From NCBI GenBank assembly GCA_942493045.1, contig OW818665.1, forward strand, positions 2,418,001-2,482,000: DNA of 64,000 nt. The letters run 5' to 3'. Source of the DNA: Teretinema sp942493045. Its GTDB lineage: Bacteria > Spirochaetota > Spirochaetia > Treponematales > Treponemataceae. The position numbers and the translations under genes are program-made. The first letter of the stretch is position 1; each line of letters opens with the position of its first letter. The notes under the pieces were generated by a model. That model made no database searches. It was not told the origin of the DNA and was given only the letters and a program-made list of their open reading frames with translations. Shown here in pieces: positions 1 through 7,044 of this stretch.

Positions 1-837
1 ATTGCCGACCTGTTGATCGAGGCCGACTATCAGGCCCGCTCGGAATCAGCTTCCACCCTGAGCGCCGCCCATGTTGCGCGGGCCCTGGCGCACCGCCGTT
101 ATCTGCAGTGCCTTCCGGAAGAAAAGTTCGCGGAAATGATCAGTACCAGAGAGCTGCTGGTTGATGTGGTCGGTGAAAAAATCGGCAAGGTTAACGGCCT
201 GGCGGTGCATGACCGCGGCTATCACGCCTTCGGTATCACCGTCGCGGTTACAGCCCAGGCCGCGCCGGGCAATACCGGTGTCATCAATATCGAAGGCGAG
301 TCCGGACTGTCCGGGGAAATCTACGACAAGGCGCACTTGATAATTCAAGGTCTACTGCACCGCATGTACGCCCGCGACATACCCCTGGCAATTTCAGCCA
401 GCATCTGCTTTGAGCAGTCTTACACCGAAGTGGACGGCGATTCAGCGTCCTGCGCCGAACTGTTTTCGCTGCTGTCGGCCATCGCGGGTATCCCGCTGCG
501 GCAGGACATCGCGGTTACCGGCAGCGTTAATCAGCACGGCGATGTTCAGCCCGTCGGCGGTATCCCCGAAAAAATCGAAGGCTTTTTCGACGCCTGCTCA
601 ATTCTCGGGTTAACCGGCAAGCAGGGGGTAATCATTCCTCGCCGCAATATCAACAATGTGCTGCTCGCCCCCCGGATTGAGACGGCTATACGCGAAGGGC
701 AATTCCATATATGGGCAATAACCAGCGTTGATGAAGGGCTTGAAATCCTATCCGGGACCGATCATGCCGTATTTAACGAGCGGGTCAGGGAAACGCTGGA
801 AAAATATGCCGCCAGAATGCAAAAACTCTTTTCATAA
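1..837 (+). CDS. Lon-type ATP-dependent protease, C-terminal part (5' truncated by window)
   Basis: The reading frame is open from base 1, so this is the 3' end of a longer gene. It encodes the Lon proteolytic domain of the COG1067 (AAA_32) class rather than classical LonA. The serine-lysine dyad is visible: Ser in the DGDSAS motif (codon 442-444) and Lys in GGIPEKIEGF (codon 571-573). The segment GVINIEGESGLSGEIYDKA is typical of the family. The protein degrades unfolded or specific cytoplasmic substrates; which ones cannot be told. The AAA+ part lies outside the window. The next gene starts about 40 bp downstream and may be cotranscribed. Confidence 0.9.
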   Translation: MADLLIEADYQARSESASTLSAAHVARALAHRRYLQCLPEEKFAEMISTRELLVDVVGEKIGKVNGLAVHDRGYHAFGITVAVTAQAAPGNTGVINIEGESGLSGEIYDKAHLIIQGLLHRMYARDIPLAISASICFEQSYTEVDGDSASCAELFSLLSAIAGIPLRQDIAVTGSVNQHGDVQPVGGIPEKIEGFFDACSILGLTGKQGVIIPRRNINNVLLAPRIETAIREGQFHIWAITSVDEGLEILSGTDHAVFNERVRETLEKYAARMQKLFS

Positions 838-879
838 AGAACTGGAAAAAAACGATAGACTAGGATACACTTGATTATC

Positions 880-2376
880 ATGTCGGAAAAAAAGCAAATT
901 TCAATAGATGTTGAAAAGATACGCCAGGCCACCCAAATGGGAGTGCCGCTTTCTATCACCACCTATACCCTTCCCCACGAAATCGAGCTATATATCGGTG
1001 ACGTTTTGGGGCATTTTCTTTCCGAACTGAACCAGGAACGCCTCAAGGATTATCTGGTTTACTGCATTAACGAACTTTCCACCAACGCCAAAAAAGCCAA
1101 TACCAAACGGGTGTACTTTAAGGAAAAAAATCTCGACATCAACGATCCCGGCGACTATGAGATCGGCATGAAAACCTTCAAGGAAGACACCCTCTCCAAT
1201 ATCAACTACTACCTGCAGCTTCAAAAACAGGCCGGTCTGTACGTAAAAGTAGTAATGCAGGTTAAAAATGACGATATCGTTATAGAAATCCGCAATAATT
1301 CCCGGATGACCAAGACCGAATTCAAACGGGTCTACGATAAAATTGCCCGTTCGCGCCAGTTCAGCACGCTGGAGGAAGCCTTTTCGCAGGTTTTGGACGA
1401 CTCTGAAGGAGCCGGACTCGGCCTGGTTATCATGATTCTGATGCTCAAGAAAGTCGGACTGGATGATGATAATTACCAGGTGTTAGTCGAGAACAACGAA
1501 ACCATCACCCGCATCCTGATGCCGGTCAACCTGGAAGTAAAGCGCCAGATTTCCGAGCTGACCAACGAGGTTATCGCGCACATCAACGAACTCCCGCAGT
1601 TCCCCGAAAATATCGCTCAAATTGACAAATTGCTGAATGATCCCGAATCCCGCCTCTCCATGATCGCCCAGCTGGTCAGCAATGACGTGGCCCTTACAGC
1701 CGACCTGCTGAAACTGGTCAATTCAGCGGCTTTTTCACTGCCTAAAAAATGCACCAGCATCGCCGAAGCGGTCAAACTGGTAGGCATTAAGGGCATCCGG
1801 AACCTGCTCTTCTCCATCGGCACCATGCACATCCTCGGCGCCACTACTGATGATCAGCGCATGCTCTGGCGGCACAGCTACAAGGTTGCCTACTTCGCCT
1901 ACAACCTTTCACGCAATTTCGGCAAGAATCATACGGTTACCGAGGATTCTTACGTCAGCGGCCTGTTGCACGATATGGGAAAAATCGTTTTCAGCACCAT
2001 TCATCCGGACTTCCTCGGCAAGATGAATACTTTTATCTCTCAAAAAGACATTCCCCCGAAGGTTCTGGAAGCCCTGATAACCGGTATCAACCATGCTGAG
2101 ATAGGCGCCCGTCTGGCCGAAAAATGGAACTTCCCGCAGGCGCTGATCGTGCCGATCCGCTATCACCATAGCGTCGATCAAGCGCCGGAAGATTTCCTGC
2201 ATATTGTCTCGACAGTGTCCTTGGCCAACTTAATGGTGCACTATCTGGATGGAGAAGTTGAATTCTATCAAATTGACCGGAATATGCTGGAAATATTTAA
2301 GATATCGGGCGAAAACCAGTTCCAGAAAATCTGCGCTCATTTTCAAAAGGGCTTTGAGGCCGAACAGATTAAATAA
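880..2376 (+). CDS. HDOD-domain regulator with N-terminal histidine-kinase-like ATPase fold
   Basis: Two regions are visible in about 498 aa. Residues about 1-210 look like a GHKL ATPase fold: NELSTNAKKAN resembles an N box and DDSEGAGLGLVIMILMLKK resembles a G2 box, but no phospho-accepting His domain is present. Residues about 220-490 are an HDOD domain (a metal-free relative of HD phosphohydrolases; LPQFPENIAQI start, SGLLHDMGKIVF later). HDOD proteins act in signalling and cell-cycle or motility control. I chose ATG 880; a TTG at 871 with AGGAT just upstream is an alternative. It overlaps the convergent TrmH gene by 8 bp. Function is inferred only at domain level. Confidence 0.75.
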   Translation: MSEKKQISIDVEKIRQATQMGVPLSITTYTLPHEIELYIGDVLGHFLSELNQERLKDYLVYCINELSTNAKKANTKRVYFKEKNLDINDPGDYEIGMKTFKEDTLSNINYYLQLQKQAGLYVKVVMQVKNDDIVIEIRNNSRMTKTEFKRVYDKIARSRQFSTLEEAFSQVLDDSEGAGLGLVIMILMLKKVGLDDDNYQVLVENNETITRILMPVNLEVKRQISELTNEVIAHINELPQFPENIAQIDKLLNDPESRLSMIAQLVSNDVALTADLLKLVNSAAFSLPKKCTSIAEAVKLVGIKGIRNLLFSIGTMHILGATTDDQRMLWRHSYKVAYFAYNLSRNFGKNHTVTEDSYVSGLLHDMGKIVFSTIHPDFLGKMNTFISQKDIPPKVLEALITGINHAEIGARLAEKWNFPQALIVPIRYHHSVDQAPEDFLHIVSTVSLANLMVHYLDGEVEFYQIDRNMLEIFKISGENQFQKICAHFQKGFEAEQIK

Positions 2377-3157
2377 TGGTCGCGCCAAGGCGCCGCGACC
2401 ATTCCTGCATCAAAATGCCGAACGCCACACCCACGTTGATTGACGCTTTTATTCCGCGCATCGGGATGCTGACCCGCCCGGCCGTTGCCAGGCACAGCGC
2501 TTCCGGGCTGACACCCAATTCCTCCGAACCGATAATAACTATTCCCCGAGAGGGAAACTTAAAATCCGCGATATCCGTCCCGCCGGTCTCCAGCGCGAAC
2601 ACCGGTAAATCATCCGGCAATTCCTCCAGAGCGCGGCGCTCCCAGGGAACATAATCAATACAACCCATCGCCGAGCGCACTGCCCGCGGATGCTCCGGAG
2701 GCGCGCACAAGGGTGAAACCAGTACTTTCTCAGCGCCAAAAGCCTCCGCGGTGCGGAATATCGAGCCCAAATTAAACGGGGAGCGGATATCTTCGGCATA
2801 GACCATCATACCCGGGGAAAAAAAGCGCTTTCCGGCCGCGAATTCTCCGGAACCGGGCATAATCAGATCCCATTCAGAGGCCGGAGTGCCGATAGCCTCC
2901 AGCAGCGCGTGCCGGGCGGTATTACAGAGGCGGCGCAGACCGACGGCGCTGTGATCGGGCTTAGAGAGAAAAGCGGCAAGAGCGCGCGCCGACTCCGCCG
3001 AAACCGCGCTGTCTTCAAGAATGAGAGCCGCGTAGGCGATAATGTCGGAATAACTCTCAGCGCATCCACCGCGTTCAGAACCCTCAAAGAACAACACCAA
3101 CTTGCGCCGGCGCTGCCCTGGTGGAAGCTGCTTCATTTTATGGAGAGGAATCATCAA
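2369..3157 (-). CDS. TrmH/SpoU-family RNA 2'-O-methyltransferase
   Basis: This is a SPOUT-fold enzyme that methylates ribose 2'-OH groups of rRNA or tRNA with S-adenosylmethionine. All three SpoU motifs are visible in the C-terminal half: NLGSIFRTAEAFG (motif 1), IVIIGSEELGVSPE (motif 2) and SIPMRGIKASINVGVA (motif 3, with the knot). The N-terminal 110 residues do not look like the L30e-type domain of RlmB and may set specificity. Its ATG overlaps the stop of the upstream dehydrogenase-like gene by 4 bp (ATGA), so the two are translationally coupled. The target base cannot be deduced. Confidence 0.85.
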   Translation of the reverse strand: MMIPLHKMKQLPPGQRRRKLVLFFEGSERGGCAESYSDIIAYAALILEDSAVSAESARALAAFLSKPDHSAVGLRRLCNTARHALLEAIGTPASEWDLIMPGSGEFAAGKRFFSPGMMVYAEDIRSPFNLGSIFRTAEAFGAEKVLVSPLCAPPEHPRAVRSAMGCIDYVPWERRALEELPDDLPVFALETGGTDIADFKFPSRGIVIIGSEELGVSPEALCLATAGRVSIPMRGIKASINVGVAFGILMQEWSRRLGATII

Positions 3158-4302
3158 TAAGCCTGTTTAATCAGATCGAACAGATCGTCTCCGGACATGG
3201 CGCGGGGAATGTAATTCATCAGGTCCAGGGCGGCGGCGTCCTCGGCGGCGGGTACAAGCTGGTCGATTGTCAAGTCCAGATCCTTCAGGCGGGTCGGAAT
3301 ACCAGCCAGGGCCAGGCGACGGCGAATGTCGTCAATAGCCGCGCGCGCAATATCTCCGGCGGACATGTCCGCGCCGCCGACACCCAGCATTTTCCCGATT
3401 GTAGCGATGCGGTCCACCCGGGAACGAGAAGCGTCTTCCATGACATAGGGCAGTAAAATCGCGCACACTAGCGAAGAGGATGACTTATACCGGGAATTAC
3501 AGGCCAGCGAAATGGCGGTGGCTACTCCCGGCGAACTCACCGCTACTCCCATGGAAGCCAGACAACCGCCCTGGGCCACCAGCATCTCCGAGGGCGTACC
3601 GACCAGTTTACTTTGTTCCGGATCTAGGGCCAGAAGCAGCATCTCAATAGCTTTTCCTAAAATGGTTTCCGAAAAGAAATTGGACTTTGTCGAAACATAT
3701 CCCTCTACAGCCAGCGTTACCGCGTGAAAAATCATGGCAGTGGCGGTATTCGGGGAGAGATGCATATACAGATTTGGATCGATAACCACCGCTTTGCAGA
3801 GCGCGGTCTGGGTCTTTACCAGGCGGATTTGACGGTTTCGGGCATCGATGACGGCGGTTCTGTCCGAAAACATAAAGGCGTCACGGCAGGTAGACGGTAC
3901 TTCAATAAAAGGCAGAGGCGCGCTGGACGGCTGGGCGCCATCCAGATAATGATACACATCGTGGGATTCGTTAAACAGGGCAGCTACTGCGCGGGCCAGG
4001 GATGCCGTTTTGGTACCGCCGACCGAAATTACGCCGTGCACGTGGGCACCGCGGGCCAGAGAGAGGGCTTGTTCTAGGGTCGCGGAGGTCGGGGCGGCCG
4101 GAATTTCGTCAAATACAAATACCGATATACCCTTCTCTTCCATTGCCAGTACCGCTTTTTCAATTATACCGAATTCTTTAAGTATCGGATCGGCGATCAG
4201 CATATAATTGGTGCCCCAGGCCGATACAATCTGACCCAGACGGGCCAGAGTATAGGGACCCAGTATGACATTGGGTGAAATTCTGAATACAAAATCAGCC
4301 AT
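3154..4302 (-). CDS. Iron-containing alcohol dehydrogenase-like protein lacking all four metal ligands
   Basis: The 382-aa protein aligns by eye over its whole length with Fe-ADH enzymes such as FucO (IDPNLYMHLSP; ILLPYVMED). The family binds iron or zinc with one Asp and three His. In ungapped local alignment with FucO the ligands Asp196, His200, His263 and His277 correspond here to His, Leu, Thr and Ser, and the nucleotide-binding GGGS is GGTK. The protein is therefore probably not a conventional metal-dependent dehydrogenase, although the fold seems intact. An AGAGG Shine-Dalgarno precedes ATG 4302. It is followed by a coupled TrmH methylase gene. Substrate and activity are unknown. Confidence 0.7.
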   Translation of the reverse strand: MADFVFRISPNVILGPYTLARLGQIVSAWGTNYMLIADPILKEFGIIEKAVLAMEEKGISVFVFDEIPAAPTSATLEQALSLARGAHVHGVISVGGTKTASLARAVAALFNESHDVYHYLDGAQPSSAPLPFIEVPSTCRDAFMFSDRTAVIDARNRQIRLVKTQTALCKAVVIDPNLYMHLSPNTATAMIFHAVTLAVEGYVSTKSNFFSETILGKAIEMLLLALDPEQSKLVGTPSEMLVAQGGCLASMGVAVSSPGVATAISLACNSRYKSSSSLVCAILLPYVMEDASRSRVDRIATIGKMLGVGGADMSAGDIARAAIDDIRRRLALAGIPTRLKDLDLTIDQLVPAAEDAAALDLMNYIPRAMSGDDLFDLIKQAY

Positions 4303-4326
4303 TACAACCTCTTTTTTTGAACTTTT

Positions 4327-4356
4327 AAAAAAAAGGCGGAACCCTCATGGTCCGCC
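4327..4356 (-). terminator. Intrinsic terminator after flgM
   Basis: Read on the minus strand, GGCGGA pairs with TCCGCC (4335-4340 and 4351-4356, extended by CC/GG with a bulge) and is followed by eight T residues. It separates flgM from the dehydrogenase-like gene. Confidence 0.85.
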
Positions 4357-4394
4357 TCCTTTCTGATCCTGTTATCTTTATTCCATTACCGGCA

Positions 4395-4679
4395 TCAGAG
4401 ACCGTATACGTCCATCAGGCGGTCGGCTACAAGATCCACAACAGACTTGTTGATATAGTCAGGATCCTTCATTTTCTGCATTACTTCAGCGATCCGGTCA
4501 GAGCGCACATCCGGAGAGGTGGCTACCGCTTCCATCGCAAAATAGGACTCGGAAAGCTGTCTAGCTTCCGAAGATACGCTAATGGAATCAGACTGAACCG
4601 TTCCGGTCACCTTATGGGGTTTCTGGGTATTTTGCACTTTGTTTAAGGGGTCAAGGCCCCCCAAGCGGTCAATCATCAT
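4395..4679 (-). CDS. flgM: Anti-sigma-28 factor FlgM
   Basis: FlgM holds the flagellar sigma factor FliA (sigma-28) until the hook is complete and FlgM is exported. The 94-aa sequence begins MMIDRLGGLDPLNKVQNTQK, as in spirochaete FlgM, then carries the DSISVSSEARQL segment, and ends in the amphipathic sigma-binding region (DRIAEVMQKMKDPDYINKS). A GGAAAG Shine-Dalgarno precedes the start. It lies downstream of rsmI on the same strand and 1.4 kb from flaB, whose promoter looks sigma-28 dependent, so regulator and target are neighbours. Confidence 0.9.
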   Translation of the reverse strand: MMIDRLGGLDPLNKVQNTQKPHKVTGTVQSDSISVSSEARQLSESYFAMEAVATSPDVRSDRIAEVMQKMKDPDYINKSVVDLVADRLMDVYGL

Positions 4680-4712
4680 ATCTTTCCTGCCTTCATCAAT
4701 TTTATCGGCTAA

Positions 4713-5405
4713 TCAGTCCGATAAGTTGAATGTTTTTTTCCCGCATACATAAACCGCGAATTCTCCGAGAATTTTATCCCTTCCCGCGAAATCCGCGTGA
4801 ACTTCAGCCGCCGTTCCGGAAACCAGCTCCTCATGAAGCTTCGTCATTTCCCGCCCGACAACTACCTGCCTCTCACCTTCCGTTTCGGCAATATCTGCTA
4901 AAAGCTTGACTATCCGAAACGGTGATTCATACAACACAAAGCCAAAATCGCCCGCTAACAGCTCTTTCACCCGGGAACGCCGCCGGCCGGGCTTCGGGGA
5001 TAAAAACCCCTCAAAAAGCACCGACTTATCCTGGCTCCCAGCCACACTGATCAGGGTCCCAAAGGCCGAAGGTCCGGGAATCGGTACTATTGTGTACCCC
5101 GCCTCGCGCACCAATCGCACTAAAACCGCGCCCGGATCACTTAAGGCCGGGGTTCCGGCGTCGCTGGCATAGGCGACCGATTGTCCCCTGCCCAACACTT
5201 CCAGCACCCGTGAAGCGGCGGCCTTTTCGTTCTGTGAACGGCAGGATACCAGCGGCTTGCGAATACCAAAATGAGTCAACAACTGCAAAGTGTGCCGGGT
5301 ATCCTCGCAGGCGATTAAATCTACGGCCTTAAAGGTTTCGAGAGCCCGGAAGGTTATATCCCCCAAATTCCCGATCGGCGTTGCTACTATATATAAAGTT
5401 GACAC
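4713..5405 (-). CDS. rsmI: 16S rRNA (cytidine1402-2'-O)-methyltransferase RsmI
   Basis: RsmI methylates the ribose of C1402 in the decoding centre of 16S rRNA. The 230-aa sequence shows the family signatures: LYIVATPIGNLGDITFRAL at the N terminus, EDTRHTLQLLTHF, ASDAGTPALSDPG, and PIPGPSAFGTLISVAG. Length is a little shorter than E. coli RsmI (about 286 aa), because the C-terminal extension is missing. The start is GTG 5405; no Shine-Dalgarno is present and the -10 box ends 6 nt upstream, so the mRNA is probably leaderless. It lies upstream of flgM with a 33-bp gap. Confidence 0.93.
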   Translation of the reverse strand: MSTLYIVATPIGNLGDITFRALETFKAVDLIACEDTRHTLQLLTHFGIRKPLVSCRSQNEKAAASRVLEVLGRGQSVAYASDAGTPALSDPGAVLVRLVREAGYTIVPIPGPSAFGTLISVAGSQDKSVLFEGFLSPKPGRRRSRVKELLAGDFGFVLYESPFRIVKLLADIAETEGERQVVVGREMTKLHEELVSGTAAEVHADFAGRDKILGEFAVYVCGKKTFNLSD

Positions 5406-5440
5406 AAATCAATGATAAACCACTTTACTGATTGAGACAA
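5406..5440 (-). promoter_or_regulatory. Predicted leaderless promoter of rsmI
   Basis: TTGTCT (RC of 5435-5440), 17-bp spacer, TATCAT (RC of 5412-5417), then 6 nt to the GTG. It overlaps the -35 element of the divergent gene at 5467. Confidence 0.6.
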
Positions 5441-5466
5441 GTCCATTTTTAATGCATACTGATGCA
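5432..5466 (+). promoter_or_regulatory. Predicted leaderless promoter of the zinc-ribbon gene
   Basis: TTGAGA at 5432-5437, 17-bp spacer, CATACT at 5455-5460, then 6 nt to ATG 5467. This favours 5467 over the upstream ATG at 5452, which would lie inside the promoter. Confidence 0.55.
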
Positions 5467-5886
5467 ATGATATTAGGACCTTTTTACATCCTTTTTCTGA
5501 TATTTGCCGGTATTTTATTGCTGGTTTTTGCCTATGGTCTGTTCAGTACTCCTGTCACTAGACGGAAAGGTCAGTCGAAACCACTCCCCAAAGGAAACCG
5601 GGGGGACGCCGGCGTCTGTCCAGTATGCGGAACGCTCTTAATTGGCGGAGAACAGATCAAATCGGCCCTCTATCCCGGGGAATCGGACAGAATCTGCCAT
5701 ATTTTTGGATGCCCCCACTGCCACCCCTTTAAAGAAGAGCAATTACGCCGGGTCTGTCCCGTCTGCAAAAAAAACGTTCCAACTGAAGGCTATCTGATAG
5801 CCCGCTTCTTTGAGCGGCCAAACCACAAACGGCATGTCCACATCCTCGGCTGCACCGTCTGTCGTGTACCCAAGAAACGCTCGTAA
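5467..5886 (+). CDS. Membrane-anchored zinc-ribbon protein, unknown function
   Basis: The 139-aa protein has one hydrophobic segment near the N terminus (residues about 5-25: YILFLIFAGILLLVFAYGLF) and then a cytoplasmic part rich in Cys and His. Four CxxC pairs (CPVCG, CPHC, CPVC, CTVC) suggest two rubredoxin-like or zinc-ribbon modules, each also containing conserved His. I do not recognise a named family. It is divergent from rsmI, with overlapping promoters. ATG 5452 is possible but lies within the promoter; 5467 is preferred. Zinc binding is inferred from the cysteine spacing only. Confidence 0.75.
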   Translation: MILGPFYILFLIFAGILLLVFAYGLFSTPVTRRKGQSKPLPKGNRGDAGVCPVCGTLLIGGEQIKSALYPGESDRICHIFGCPHCHPFKEEQLRRVCPVCKKNVPTEGYLIARFFERPNHKRHVHILGCTVCRVPKKRS

Positions 5887-5918
5887 ACAAACATACTGCT
5901 TTTTTTTAAATTTTACTC

Positions 5919-5945
5919 TCAAGTCATTTTCAAGGCCTCCGATAC
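5919..5945 (+). promoter_or_regulatory. Sigma-28 (FliA)-like promoter of flaB
   Basis: TCAAGTCA (5919-5926), an 11-bp spacer, and TCCGATAC (5938-5945) fit the enterobacterial FliA consensus TAAAGTTT-N11-GCCGATAA at 5/8 and 6/8 positions with exact spacing. It implies a leader of about 145 nt. FlgM is encoded close by. Confidence 0.5.
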
Positions 5946-6038
5946 ATTAGGTATGCGCGCCCCGTACCGGTATGGTTTCGGGACACGCACCGTCTTCTGG
6001 GCGGGTAACGTCAGAGGATCCGGGAAAAATTGACAGAT

Positions 6039-6092
6039 CGGCAGGGATGCCGAAAACGGCCAATAATGAAGCCGTTAAAATCGCCAAAGGAG
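6039..6092 (+). promoter_or_regulatory. CsrA-like binding pair in the flaB leader
   Basis: CGGC-AGGGAT-GCCG (6039-6052) is a four-pair hairpin with a GGA in its loop, as CsrA prefers. A second GGA lies in the AAAGGAG Shine-Dalgarno (6086-6092). Two such sites occur in the hag leader of Bacillus subtilis, where CsrA blocks flagellin translation. Regulation here is inference. Confidence 0.4.
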
Positions 6093-6099
6093 TAGCAGA

Positions 6100-6960
6100 A
6101 TGATCATCAATCATAACCTGAGCGCCATGAACTCACAGAGGACCCTGGGTGTAACAAACCTGAGTTCTCAAAAAAACATGGAAAAACTTTCATCCGGTAT
6201 GCGTATCAACCGCGCCGGGGATGACGCTTCTGGACTTGCAGTATCTGAAAAGATGCGCAGCCAGATCCGTGGCCTCAACCAGGCTGCCACCAATGCCCAG
6301 AACGGTATTTCGTTCATCCAGGCAACTGAAGGCTACCTCCAGAGCACCACCGACATCCTCCAGCGTATACGTGAACTGAGCGTGCAGTCTGCCAACGGTA
6401 TTTACTCATCTGAAGACCGTATGCAGATTCAGGTCGAAGTCTCCCAGCTCGTAGCCGAGGTAGACCGCATCGCCAGCAGCGCCCAATTCAATGGTATGAA
6501 CATGCTTACCGGAAGATTCGCACGGGAAACCGGAGAAAACACAGTCACTGGTTCAATGTGGTTCCATATCGGAGCCAACATGGATCAGCGCGTCCGCTCG
6601 TACATTGGAACCATGAGCGCAGCCGCTCTTGGAGTCCGCAACCTCGGCAACGAAGAGATCATGAGTCTCGAAACTGCCGACAGCGCCAACCGCTCGATCG
6701 GTCTGATCGACGAAGCACTCAAGAAGGTTAACAAGCAGAGAGCAGATCTCGGAGCTTACCAGAACCGCCTTGATCACAGCGTCAAAGGACTCGGAATCGC
6801 ATCGGAAAATCTGCAGGCTGCAGAATCTCGCATCCGCGACACCGACATGGCCAAGGAAATGGTCGACTTTACCAAGAACCAGATCCTTACACAGTCGGGT
6901 ACCGCCATGCTGGCCCAGGCAAATCAGTCAACACAGAGTGTCCTGAGCCTGCTCCAGTAA
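6100..6960 (+). CDS. flaB: Flagellin FlaB (periplasmic flagellar filament core)
   Basis: FlaB proteins form the core of the periplasmic flagellar filament of spirochaetes. The 286-aa protein begins MIINHNLSAMNSQRTLG and ends AQANQSTQSVLSLLQ; both conserved terminal coiled-coil regions are present and, as usual for FlaB, the variable central domain is nearly absent. No signal peptide is present, as expected for export through the flagellar secretion system. AAAGGAG lies 7 nt before the ATG, preceded by a long leader with a CsrA-like hairpin and a sigma-28-like promoter. A strong terminator follows, so it is monocistronic. Confidence 0.97.
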   Translation: MIINHNLSAMNSQRTLGVTNLSSQKNMEKLSSGMRINRAGDDASGLAVSEKMRSQIRGLNQAATNAQNGISFIQATEGYLQSTTDILQRIRELSVQSANGIYSSEDRMQIQVEVSQLVAEVDRIASSAQFNGMNMLTGRFARETGENTVTGSMWFHIGANMDQRVRSYIGTMSAAALGVRNLGNEEIMSLETADSANRSIGLIDEALKKVNKQRADLGAYQNRLDHSVKGLGIASENLQAAESRIRDTDMAKEMVDFTKNQILTQSGTAMLAQANQSTQSVLSLLQ

Positions 6961-6987
6961 GGCGAACGCACAGCAAGACGGAACGGG

Positions 6988-7029
6988 GGTTGATTCCCGG
7001 CTCATGGCTGGGAATTAACCTTTTTTTTT
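6988..7029 (+). terminator. Intrinsic terminator of flaB
   Basis: GGTT...AACC and ATTCCC/GGGAAT form a long stem with a short loop (6988-7020), followed by nine T residues at 7021-7029. Confidence 0.92.
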
Positions 7030-7044
7030 GGTATAAAGGTAAAC

